Source: Actinomycetes bacterium
GTDB lineage: Bacteria > Actinomycetota > Acidimicrobiia > Acidimicrobiales > CADCSY01
Length of the DNA stretch: 6,449 nucleotides
Direction: 5' to 3'
Assembly (NCBI GenBank): GCA_025464025.1
Contig: JAODBP010000042.1
Coordinates: forward strand, 1-6,449
Under the pieces are notes generated by a model. That model made no database searches, was not told the origin of the DNA, and saw only the letters and a list, made by a program, of their open reading frames with translations. Below, piece by piece: positions 1 through 5,233 of the stretch. Each line of letters opens with the position of its first letter. Positions within the stretch are counted from its first letter, which is position 1. The translations under genes were made by a program, and so were the position numbers.

Positions 1-541
1 ACTCGTTGTTGACGCCGTAGGTGACGTCGCAGCCGTACATCTCGCGCTTGAGCTCGGACGTGTTGATCTCGGGGATGATCAGCCCGGTGGTCAGGCCGAG
101 GCGCCGGTGGATCCGACCCATCCACTCCGAGTCGCGGCGGGCGAGGTAGTCGTTCACGGTGATGACGTGGACGCCCTTGCCGGCGAGCGCGTTGAGGTAG
201 ACGGGCAGCGTCGAGACGAGCGTCTTGCCCTCGCCGGTCTTCATCTCGGCGATCCAGCCGAAGTGCAGCGCGGCCCCGCCCATCATCTGCACGTCGTAGT
301 GGCGCTGGCCGATCTCGCGGCGAGCTCCCTCCCGGACGACGGCGAACGCCTCGATGAGCAGGTCGTCGAGGTCCTCGCCCCGGTCGAGGCGCTCCCGGAA
401 CTCGATGGTCTTGTGGCGGAGGGCGTCGTCGGACAACCCCTCCATCTCCGGCTCCAGCGCGTTGATGTCGGGCACCAGGCCGGCCACGGCCTTGATGCGA
501 CGGCCTTCGCCGGCGCGCAGGATCTTGTCGAGGACCTTCAC
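1..541 (-). CDS. secA: SecA preprotein translocase ATPase, N-terminal part (partial)
   Basis: SecA is the ATP-driven motor that pushes unfolded preproteins through SecYEG at the inner face of the membrane. The first 180 codons are visible and the gene runs off the left edge. The Walker A motif MKTGEGKT is at about residues 100-107, the helicase motif VNDYLARRD at 129-137, and [10 protein letters not shown] ends the visible part, just where SecA proteins continue with FGFDYLRD. The N-terminus ([15 protein letters not shown], then a helix ending in LRHKT) matches the usual SecA opening, so the GTG at 541-539 is chosen as start. No good Shine-Dalgarno precedes it, but a TAGGCT -10-like element lies 8 nt upstream, so the transcript may have almost no leader. 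It follows the CAP lipoprotein gene after 46 nt. Actinobacteria may carry secA1 and secA2; the location next to hpf and comF suggests the housekeeping secA1 type. Confidence 0.97.
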   Translation of the reverse strand, partial: MKVLDKILRAGEGRRIKAVAGLVPDINALEPEMEGLSDDALRHKTIEFRERLDRGEDLDDLLIEAFAVVREGARREIGQRHYDVQMMGGAALHFGWIAEMKTGEGKTLVSTLPVYLNALAGKGVHVITVNDYLARRDSEWMGRIHRRLGLTTGLIIPEINTSELKREMYGCDVTYGVNNE

Positions 542-549
542 GGGCGTCG

Positions 550-555
550 AGCCTA
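550..555 (-). promoter_or_regulatory. Possible -10 element of secA (TAGGCT)
   Basis: TAGGCT fits the actinobacterial -10 pattern TANNNT. It ends 8 nt before the secA GTG, so transcription would begin within about 2 nt of the start codon. The spacing is less ideal than at the other promoters in this window, and no -35 box is clear. Confidence 0.4.
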
Positions 556-587
556 CCGGCGACGAGGCCGGCGCCTCCCGGCAGGCC

Positions 588-1013
588 TCAGCCGACGAAG
601 TCCTCGGTGACCCACCAGAGCTGGCCCTGCTTCAGCACGCCGACCGAGACCCGGGTGAACAGCGGGTTCAGCATGTTGGCCAGGTGGTGGGGCGAGGCGA
701 TGAACGCCTTGGCCAGCTGCTCGAGGTCGGGCCCGTTCCCCACGTTCTGCCCCAGGTGCTTCCAGCCGGCGGGGATGCCGGCGGTCAGGTCGGTCGGGTG
801 CGAGAGCTTCCCGGCCTCGGCCATCTGCTTCGACCACGACTGGGCCACGGCGTGGGTCGGGCCGTCGTCCCAGGTCAGGGCGGGCAGGCCCTTGGCCTGG
901 CGGGTGGCGTTGATCGACCGGAGGAAGACGTTCTCCTCGTTCGTCGGCAGGCAGCCGGCGAGGACGAGCACGAGGGCGAGCGCGCCGAGGCCGGCCACCA
1001 GCTTCCGCACCAT
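588..1013 (-). CDS. CAP/SCP (YkwD-like) domain lipoprotein
   Basis: A 141-residue predicted lipoprotein. Residues 1-20 form a signal peptide (basic MVRK, then a hydrophobic stretch) ending in the lipobox LAGC with Cys21, so the mature protein should be lipid-anchored outside the membrane. Residues 27-140 look like a minimal CAP (CRISP/antigen 5/PR-1) domain as in Bacillus Ykw[18 protein letters not shown], then LSHPTD with His72, GQNVG at 88-92, [11 protein letters not shown] at 107-117 with His110, and a closing WWVTEDFVG. Bacterial CAP proteins usually have GEN where this one has GQN, so one of the family's cavity acids is replaced by Gln89. The biochemical role of bacterial CAP domains is mostly unknown. 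The ATG at 1013 is supported by a TACCCT element 6 nt upstream. The gene sits 21 nt after the propeller gene and may be read both from there and from its own promoter. Confidence 0.88.
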   Translation of the reverse strand: MVRKLVAGLGALALVLVLAGCLPTNEENVFLRSINATRQAKGLPALTWDDGPTHAVAQSWSKQMAEAGKLSHPTDLTAGIPAGWKHLGQNVGNGPDLEQLAKAFIASPHHLANMLNPLFTRVSVGVLKQGQLWWVTEDFVG

Positions 1014-1019
1014 CCGCTG

Positions 1020-1025
1020 AGGGTA
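1020..1025 (-). promoter_or_regulatory. Leaderless-type -10 element of the CAP lipoprotein gene (TACCCT)
   Basis: TACCCT matches TANNNT and ends exactly 6 nt before the ATG at 1013, so the first transcribed base would be the A of the start codon. It lies in the 21-nt gap after the propeller gene. No Shine-Dalgarno sequence is obvious before this ATG, which agrees with leaderless translation. No -35 consensus is visible about 17 nt further upstream. Confidence 0.55.
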
Positions 1026-1034
1026 GTTCTGACC

Positions 1035-2390
1035 TCACGGATCGGAGGCAGCGACGCCCGGGCTCCAGGCGGCGCGTGCCTCGGTGCGACCGGGGGCCAG
1101 GAACAGCGCGGCATCGTCGATCGGCTCGGTCGCCACCCGACGCGCCGGACCTCCGTCGACGGCGACCCGGTCGACCACCAGCCGAGGGGGGTCGTCCTCC
1201 AGCGCCGGGGCCAGCAAGTGGACGATCGCCGAGCCGTCGGCCGTCCAGCCCGGTTCCCTCGCCCCGGCCGCGCCCCCGGCGACCTCGTGGTCGTCGGCCC
1301 CATCGGCGCCGACCACCCACGGGCGGGCGTCGTCGAGGAGCGCTCCCTCCGGCGCCGACACGTAGGCGATCCGACTGCCGTCCGGCGACCACCGCGGGTC
1401 GATGGCGAACCGACCGGACGGGGTCAGGTCGGTGCAGCGGCGGGCGACGAGGTCGCAGCGTCGGAGGACCTTGCCCTGGTCGTAGGCGAAGCCGCTGCCG
1501 ACGACGAGCACGACGGAGCGGCCGTCCGGGGAGGGCTGGACCCACTGCGCCCGGCCGAGCACGGATCCGAGCTCGAACGTGGTCCCGTCCTCGAGGTCGA
1601 GCGCGACCAGCGGCTGGCCCGGATCGGGCGCTTCGCCGAGCGCCTGGTCGTGGGCCCGGTACAGCAGGGTCCGGCCGTCGTTGGCCCACCCCCGCAGCTG
1701 GAGCCCGCCGGCGGCGTGGGGCAGGTCGGCGTAGCGGCCGACCGAACGGCGGTTGGTCCCGTCGGCGTCCATGGCCACGATGCCGCCGCCGGCCAGGTCG
1801 CGGTCCTGGCCGGCGAGCCGGCGCCCGTCGGCGGACCACACCACGTCGGCGACCACGTCGCCGATCCGGTGGGGGTGGCCGTTGGGCGTCACCGTGTAGA
1901 GGCCGTCGCCGGCCTGGACGGCGAGGATCGGCGCCACCGGCGACCACCGGAACCCGGTCACGCCGGGCAGGTCGACCCGGCGCAGGCCGCTGCCGTCGCG
2001 GCCGAACACGACGAGCTGGTCCCGCACGGTGCCGGCCAGCCACGCCCCGTCGGCCGACCACTCGAGGCGGGCCGGTGCCCCACCCAGGTCGACGCGAGCG
2101 GGCGGCGCCCCGATCGCCGGCACCAGCAGGGCCCCCTCCGCGGCGGGGAGGGCGAGGACGCCACCGTCGGCCGGCTTCGGGACGGTGACGACGTGGGCGT
2201 CGTCGCCGGCCTTCCCGTCGGCGACGACGGTGAGCCCGGCGAGGGCGAGCACGCCGGCGACGGCGCCCGACAACGCCCGGCGCCGCCGGTGGCGCCGGGC
2301 GTTGCGGTGCGCCAGGTCCTCGAGGCCCCCCGGGGGACGGGGCGGGTCCTCGAGGAGGGCGATGGCGGCACGACGGAGCTCATCGACCAT
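1035..2390 (-). CDS. Membrane-anchored TolB/WD40-like beta-propeller protein, candidate partner or anti-sigma of the ECF factor
   Basis: A 451-residue protein. Residues 1-38 are short and very basic (ending ARRHRRRR), residues 39-57 form one transmembrane helix, and the rest should lie outside the membrane by the positive-inside rule. From about 105 onward it carries repeated propeller strands: EWSADGAWLAG at 110, RWSPVAPILAV at 148, VWSADGRRLAG at 184, GWANDGRTLLY at 234, QPSPDGRSVVLV at 285, RWSPDGSRIAYV at 333 and GWTADGSAIVHL at 381, suggesting six to eight blades. Cys312 and Cys319 are close enough to form a disulfide. The ATG at 2390 is chosen because it overlaps the sigma gene's end by 11 nt (ATGGTCGATGA), which implies translational coupling; an open frame further upstream is only read-through into sigma. 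This topology and pairing are common beside actinobacterial ECF genes. No canonical anti-sigma domain (zinc ZAS or RskA type) is recognisable, so the anti-sigma role is inferred. Confidence 0.85.
   Translation of the reverse strand: MVDELRRAAIALLEDPPRPPGGLEDLAHRNARRHRRRRALSGAVAGVLALAGLTVVADGKAGDDAHVVTVPKPADGGVLALPAAEGALLVPAIGAPPARVDLGGAPARLEWSADGAWLAGTVRDQLVVFGRDGSGLRRVDLPGVTGFRWSPVAPILAVQAGDGLYTVTPNGHPHRIGDVVADVVWSADGRRLAGQDRDLAGGGIVAMDADGTNRRSVGRYADLPHAAGGLQLRGWANDGRTLLYRAHDQALGEAPDPGQPLVALDLEDGTTFELGSVLGRAQWVQPSPDGRSVVLVVGSGFAYDQGKVLRRCDLVARRCTDLTPSGRFAIDPRWSPDGSRIAYVSAPEGALLDDARPWVVGADGADDHEVAGGAAGAREPGWTADGSAIVHLLAPALEDDPPRLVVDRVAVDGGPARRVATEPIDDAALFLAPGRTEARAAWSPGVAASDP
2271..2304. repeat. 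Perfect 14-bp inverted repeat with 6-nt loop inside the propeller gene
   Basis: The arm CAACGCCCGGCGCC at 2271-2284 is the exact reverse complement of 2291-2304, with a 6-nt loop at 2285-2290. In the mRNA it would form a very stable hairpin about 86-120 nt after the propeller start codon, over the codons for the arginine-rich stretch just before the membrane helix. There is no U-tract after it, so it is not a standard terminator. Confidence 0.8.
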
Positions 2391-2853
2391 CGACGGCCTC
2401 CGGGACGAGCGCGGCGCCGAGCTGGCGACGCGCCGTGGACAGGGTGGCGGCGACGGTGCCTCGTCGCACGCCCATGACCGCGGCGATCTCCGCCTCCGGG
2501 AGGTCGGCCACGTACCGCAGGACGACGGCGACCCGCTGGCGTTCGGGCAGCTCGGCGACGAGGGCCCAGGCCTCACCGGCCGGTGCCGGCACGTCAGCCG
2601 GCGGGCGGCGACGAGCGAGCAACCGCTCCTCCAGGGCCCGGCGGCGGCCCCGCCGCCGGGCCACGTTCACCGCGACCCGGTAGGTCCACCCACCCGGCGA
2701 CTCCATGCCACCGACGCGCTCCCACCGCTCGTAGGCCCGGGCGAAGGCCTCGTCGGTGACCTCACCCGCCTCGTCCACGCTGCCGGTCACCAGCACCATG
2801 GACGCGAGGAGGCGCGGGTGCTCGGCCCGGTACCAGCCCTCGAACGGCTCCAT
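2380..2853 (-). CDS. ECF-type RNA polymerase sigma factor
   Basis: A 157-residue sigma-70 family factor of the extracytoplasmic-function class, which redirects RNA polymerase to a special promoter set. Region 2 spans about 5-71: FEGWYRAEHPRLLASM, then VTDEAFARAYERWERV (region 2.2), then SPGGWTYRVAVNVARRR (2.3-2.4). A basic, proline-bearing linker follows at 72-95. Region 4 is at 97-148, with LPERQRVAVVLRYVADL and the helix-turn-helix EAEIAAVMGVRRGTVAATLS. There is no C-terminal extension. Start choice: the ATG at 2853 gives the usual opening; an in-frame GTG at 2856 and a TTG at 2865 are possible and would add one or four residues. No -10 element stands before it, and it begins 33 nt after the response regulator ends, so co-transcription with that gene is likely. 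The next gene overlaps its stop by 11 nt. I cannot assign an ECF group number. Confidence 0.9.
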   Translation of the reverse strand: MEPFEGWYRAEHPRLLASMVLVTGSVDEAGEVTDEAFARAYERWERVGGMESPGGWTYRVAVNVARRRGRRRALEERLLARRRPPADVPAPAGEAWALVAELPERQRVAVVLRYVADLPEAEIAAVMGVRRGTVAATLSTARRQLGAALVPEAVDGR

Positions 2854-2876
2854 CACCCCGGCCAAGTCACGACCGA

Positions 2877-2896
2877 CCGGGAACGTTTACTCCCGG
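2877..2896. repeat. Inverted repeat (6-bp arms, 8-nt loop) at the response regulator/sigma junction
   Basis: CCGGGA at 2877-2882 pairs with TCCCGG at 2891-2896 around an AT-richer loop that holds the TAA stop of the response regulator and the palindrome AACGTT (2882-2887). It lies 24 nt before the sigma ATG. It could be a weak attenuator, an operator or chance. There is no T-run, so a full intrinsic terminator is unlikely. Confidence 0.35.
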
Positions 2897-3630
2897 GACA
2901 TCCCTCGGGTCGGACCACCCTCGCTCGTCTCGTCGAGGTCGAGGAGCTTCTCCTTGACGGCGTAGATCACCGCCTCCATCCGGGAGTGCAGGTGCAGCTT
3001 CTCCAGGATGTTGCGGACGTGGTTCTTGACCGTGTTCTCGGAGATGTACAGGGCGTCCGCGATGTCGCGGTTGGTGAGGCCCTTGGCCACCAGCTTGAGG
3101 ACCTCGAGCTCACGGTCGGTGAGGCGAGGCGCCGGGACCTGCTGCTTCTCGTCGGCCCGCTTGGCCAGGTTGTTGAACTCCTGGATCAGCTTCGACGCCA
3201 TCGAGGGGCTGATCAGGGTCTGGCCCTGCATCACCGCCCGGATGGCATCGGCGACCTCCTCGATGGAGATCTCCTTCAGGAGGTAGCCGGTGGCGCCCGC
3301 CTTGATCGCCTCGTAGAGGTCGTCCTCTTCGTCGGAGACGGTGAGCATCAGGATCTTGGTGGTCGGGAGCGCCTCGGCCAGGCGGCGGGTGGCCTCGATC
3401 CCCGACACGCGGGGCATCCGCACGTCCATCAGGACGACGTCGGGTGCCAGCTCCTCGGCCTTCTTGATGGCGTCCTCGCCGTCCTCGCCTTCCCCGACGA
3501 CCTCGATGCCCTCCTCGAAGAGGAGGACCTGGATGAGCCCGCGGCGGAAGAGCGCGTGGTCGTCGACGATGAGGACGCGGATGGCGTCCGAGGCCGAAGG
3601 GGCATGCTCGTTCGGGTCGAACACGGTCAT
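2887..3630 (-). CDS. NarL/FixJ (DegU-like) family response regulator
   Basis: A 247-residue two-component response regulator that should bind DNA after phosphorylation. An N-terminal extension (1-16) precedes the receiver domain, about 17-135: acidic pair Asp23-Asp24 in VLIVDDH, phospho-acceptor Asp69 in LMDVRMP, Thr97 in LMLTVSD and Lys119 in YLLKE. All the key receiver residues are present. A linker at 140-166 leads to a LuxR-type helix-turn-helix at about 168-231, LTDRELEVLKLVAKGLTNRDIA then YISENTVKNHVRNILEKL, close to the DegU/LiaR pattern. No histidine kinase is in the window, so it looks like an orphan here. The ATG at 3630 is the only sensible start: an in-frame TGA sits at 3642-3640. 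It lacks a well-placed Shine-Dalgarno, but its ATG overlaps the stop of a short upstream ORF. The sigma gene follows 33 nt later, so the regulator may drive or share an operon with it. Confidence 0.93.
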   Translation of the reverse strand: MTVFDPNEHAPSASDAIRVLIVDDHALFRRGLIQVLLFEEGIEVVGEGEDGEDAIKKAEELAPDVVLMDVRMPRVSGIEATRRLAEALPTTKILMLTVSDEEDDLYEAIKAGATGYLLKEISIEEVADAIRAVMQGQTLISPSMASKLIQEFNNLAKRADEKQQVPAPRLTDRELEVLKLVAKGLTNRDIADALYISENTVKNHVRNILEKLHLHSRMEAVIYAVKEKLLDLDETSEGGPTRGMSRE

Positions 3631-3659
3631 GCCGGATGGTCACCCTGGGGGCGGTTCAC
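3627..3659 (-). CDS. Putative 10-codon leader ORF coupled to the response regulator
   Basis: GTG at 3659 opens a 10-codon frame (VNRPQGDHPA) whose TGA at 3629-3627 overlaps the response regulator ATG as ATGA. A TACCGT element ends 6 nt before this GTG, the same layout as at other starts in the window, so the mRNA probably begins at this GTG. Ribosomes finishing it could restart on the regulator, whose own ATG lacks a good Shine-Dalgarno. An ATG further upstream in the same frame (3677) would give 16 codons, but it lies before the proposed transcription start. The peptide itself resembles nothing I know. The case rests on layout alone. Confidence 0.4.
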   Translation of the reverse strand: MNRPQGDHPA

Positions 3660-3665
3660 CCCATC

Positions 3666-3671
3666 ACGGTA
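3666..3671 (-). promoter_or_regulatory. -10 element upstream of the response regulator operon (TACCGT)
   Basis: TACCGT matches TANNNT and ends 6 nt before the GTG at 3659. It lies in the 85-nt gap between hpf and the response regulator and is the best promoter candidate for the regulator, sigma and propeller genes. The alternative is read-through from hpf. No clear -35 box is seen. Confidence 0.45.
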
Positions 3672-3715
3672 GGCCATGGCGAAGCGACCCGGTAGGACTG
3701 GCCCGCGCGCGAGCC

Positions 3716-4288
3716 TCAGCCGGCTTCGTCGATGAGGCCGATGTCGCCGGAGCGACGCCGGTAGACGACCCCGGCCTTGCCGGTGTCGGCGTTGCTGAAG
3801 AAGAAGAAGTCGTGGCCGAGGAGGTCCATCTGGAGGACCGCCTCCTCCGGGCTCATCGGCTTCATGACGAACGCCTTCGACTTCACGATGCGGTCGGATT
3901 CGGCCGCTTCGCCGTCGACCTCGACGTCGAGGCCGTCGATGTCGTCGACCGGGTCGGTCCCCACGCGGTCCTTGCGAGGGTGGTTCCGCGACACGAGCTT
4001 GGTCTTCAGCTTGTGGAGCTGGTGCTCGAGCTTGTTGACGGCGAGGTCGATGGCCGTGAACGGGTCGGTGGAGGCGACCTTGACCCGGACGTGGTGCCCG
4101 TGGCCGGCCATGGTGACCTCGCACACGTCCTTCTTGTCCGCGATGCGGGGGTTCTTCTCCTCGATGAAGTGGACCTCGGCACGGTCCATGCCCTCGAGGA
4201 AGCGACCCAGGCGGCCGATCTTCTCCTCTGCGGCGGACCGCAGCGCGTCGGTGAGCTCGATGTTGCGGCTGCTGACGCTGACGTCCAC
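3716..4288 (-). CDS. hpf: Long-form ribosome hibernation promoting factor
   Basis: A 190-residue long HPF, which binds the decoding region of the 30S subunit and, through its C-terminal domain, joins two 70S ribosomes into inactive 100S dimers during stasis. The N-terminal S30AE domain covers about 1-104: MDVSVSSRNIELTDALR, then EEKIGRLGRF, then ASTDPFTAIDLAVNKLEHQL and a basic KTKLVSRNHPRK end. An acidic linker at 111-132 (DPVDDIDGLDVEVDG) separates it from the dimerisation domain at 133-190, with KAFVMKPMSPEEAVLQMDLLGHDFF split around residue 150, FSNADTG and the usual ending YRRRSGDIGLIDE. Length and domain order are standard. The GTG at 4288 is supported by a TAGTCT element exactly 6 nt upstream and by the family's usual N-terminus; no Shine-Dalgarno is present. 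Placement between a comF-like gene and secA is typical of actinobacteria. In mycobacteria the orthologue is Rv3241c (from memory). Confidence 0.96.
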   Translation of the reverse strand: MDVSVSSRNIELTDALRSAAEEKIGRLGRFLEGMDRAEVHFIEEKNPRIADKKDVCEVTMAGHGHHVRVKVASTDPFTAIDLAVNKLEHQLHKLKTKLVSRNHPRKDRVGTDPVDDIDGLDVEVDGEAAESDRIVKSKAFVMKPMSPEEAVLQMDLLGHDFFFFSNADTGKAGVVYRRRSGDIGLIDEAG

Positions 4289-4294
4289 AGCTGG

Positions 4295-4300
4295 AGACTA
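4295..4300 (-). promoter_or_regulatory. Leaderless-type -10 element of hpf (TAGTCT)
   Basis: TAGTCT fits TANNNT and ends 6 nt before the GTG start of hpf, which places the predicted transcription start on the first base of the codon. It lies in the 60-nt gap after the small 4349-4534 gene, so hpf probably has its own promoter rather than depending only on comF transcription. Confidence 0.6.
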
Positions 4301-4348
4301 GTCACCGCCGCGTCGGCCACCGCCGGGGACGGTCGGGATGCGGCGCGG

Positions 4349-4534
4349 TCAGGCGGTGAGGACCGGCAGCCGGGACTGCCAGTCGAGGAGCGCGTCGGCC
4401 ACGTCGAGCGGGGTCGGCCATTCGTTGGCGTCGAGCCGGGCACGACCGGCGGCCACGAACGAGGGACGGACGAGCTCCGTCTCGCACAGCGAGAGCCAGA
4501 TCTCGTCGGGCAGTGCGTGCACGGCTGGGTTCAC
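4349..4534 (-). CDS. Unknown 61-residue protein translated behind comF
   Basis: I do not recognise this protein. It has 61 residues, is mildly acidic, and has no signal peptide or membrane segment. The middle reads EIWLSLCETELVRPSFVAAGRARL and the end ALLDWQSRLPVLTA (with WPTPLDVADALL between), consistent with two or three helices. Nearly all third codon positions are G or C, which argues that it is truly coded. The GTG at 4534 follows the comF stop by only 3 nt, and there is no separate -10 element, so it is probably translated by ribosomes leaving comF. A second in-frame GTG at 4522 could be the real start. It ends 60 nt before hpf starts. It is soluble and likely cytoplasmic. Confidence 0.65.
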   Translation of the reverse strand: MNPAVHALPDEIWLSLCETELVRPSFVAAGRARLDANEWPTPLDVADALLDWQSRLPVLTA

Positions 4535-4537
4535 CCT

Positions 4538-5131
4538 TCAACCATCGTCACGCTCCGTAGGGACCTTGATAGGTGTGCGGGCCAACGCCAGCACAACGAC
4601 GCGTGACGCCCCCGACAACCGGAGGGCGCGGGCGGCGGTGGCGACCGTGGCGCCGGTCGTGACGACGTCGTCGACGAGCAGCACCCGCCCGTGGGCCGCA
4701 CGACCGGCGGCGAAGGCCGGGCCCCGCCAGCGCTCGACCGCCGACCGCCCGGTCTGGGAGACGTGGCCGGCGCGCACGAGGAGCCGGCGGCAGGGCCGGC
4801 CCAGCCGCCGGGCCACGATCCGCGCGAGGAGCTCGGACTGGTCGAACCCGCGGGCCCGGCGCCGCGCCGTCGTGGTCGGCGCCCACGTGACCACGTCGAC
4901 CTCGTCGGGCCGGACGAGCGAAGCGGCCGCGGCGGCGAGCCCAGGCAGGGCGGCGCGCTGGTTGCGGTGCTTGAGGCGCGCCACCAGCTCGCGCCCGACG
5001 CCCTCGTAGGCGAGGAGTGCCCGGCACCCGTCGACCCCTGGTGGCGGGCCGAGGGCCGGGGCGGGGCGCAGCTCGGCCAGGCACGCCGGGCAGGGAGCGC
5101 TCCCCCGCCGGCCGCACACCGGGCACGTCAT
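4538..5131 (-). CDS. ComF-family phosphoribosyltransferase-like protein
   Basis: A 197-residue ComF-type protein. It opens with a four-cysteine zinc ribbon, CPVCGRRGSAPCPACL (Cys3, Cys6, Cys14, Cys17), then a phosphoribosyltransferase fold: LLAYEGVGRELVARLKHRN at 39-57, RARGFDQSELLARIVAR at 92-108, SQTGRSAVERW at 125-135, and the PRPP-binding loop VLLVDDVVTTGATV at 150-163. ComF is known as a DNA-uptake ATPase partner in Bacillus and Haemophilus, but most actinobacteria with this gene beside hpf are not known to be naturally competent, so its job here is open. The ATG at 5131 has AGGGGG 11 nt upstream. An in-frame GTG at 5143 lies 7 nt after a TACGAT element and would be a leaderless start adding four residues; the two starts compete. 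An open frame further upstream lacks coding character and runs into the divergent gene. Confidence 0.92.
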   Translation of the reverse strand: MTCPVCGRRGSAPCPACLAELRPAPALGPPPGVDGCRALLAYEGVGRELVARLKHRNQRAALPGLAAAAASLVRPDEVDVVTWAPTTTARRRARGFDQSELLARIVARRLGRPCRRLLVRAGHVSQTGRSAVERWRGPAFAAGRAAHGRVLLVDDVVTTGATVATAARALRLSGASRVVVLALARTPIKVPTERDDG

Positions 5132-5150
5132 CGCCAGCAGCACCCCCTGG

Positions 5151-5156
5151 ATCGTA
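5151..5156 (-). promoter_or_regulatory. Possible -10 element of comF (TACGAT)
   Basis: TACGAT is a good TANNNT match, 7 nt before the in-frame GTG at 5143 and 19 nt before the ATG at 5131. A TTGTCA further upstream (5173-5168) resembles a -35 box, but the spacer is only 11 nt, too short for a normal sigma-70 promoter. If transcription starts near 5144, the AGGGGG sequence would lie at or before the 5' end and could not act as a ribosome binding site. Confidence 0.5.
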
Positions 5157-5221
5157 GGAAGGGGGTGTGACAACGCTGATGGCCTCGCTCCGCGGGATCT
5201 GGTTGCCCGATCCGAAGCCGC

Positions 5222-5227
5222 TAGGTT
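5222..5227 (+). promoter_or_regulatory. Leaderless-type -10 element of the small membrane protein gene (TAGGTT)
   Basis: TAGGTT fits TANNNT and is followed by 6 nt and then the GTG at 5234, so the mRNA would start at the start codon. It faces away from the comF promoter within the 102-nt gap between the two divergent genes. A TTGCCC lies upstream at 5203-5208, but its 13-nt spacer is too short to call a -35 box. Confidence 0.55.
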
Positions 5228-5233
5228 GTCCCC

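Noticed and set aside
553..2061. 502-codon minus-strand frame overlapping the propeller and CAP genes
   Set aside because: It is an out-of-frame shadow made of Arg/Pro-rich low-complexity sequence. The overlapping frames carry the propeller repeats and the CAP domain.
354..2477. 707-codon open frame on the plus strand
   Set aside because: It lies opposite secA, the CAP lipoprotein, the propeller and part of sigma. Its translation is Arg/Gly/Val/Pro-rich with no domain, typical of the antisense of high-GC genes.
2391..2576. Upstream extension of the propeller frame by 62 codons
   Set aside because: The extra part overlaps sigma region 4 out of frame and is Ser/Pro/Arg-rich. The ATG at 2390 gives the usual coupled overlap.
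2029..3672. 547-codon open frame on the plus strand
   Set aside because: It is antisense to the response regulator, sigma and propeller genes, which all have clear domains. The translation shows mirrored residue bias and no recognisable motif.
3900..3955. GTCGA-rich stretch resembling a short repeat or operator in hpf
   Set aside because: It codes for the Asp/Val/Glu-rich linker of HPF, and codon bias explains the repeats.
5168..5173. TTGTCA as the -35 box of comF
   Set aside because: Only 11 nt separate it from TACGAT, too short for a normal sigma-70 promoter.
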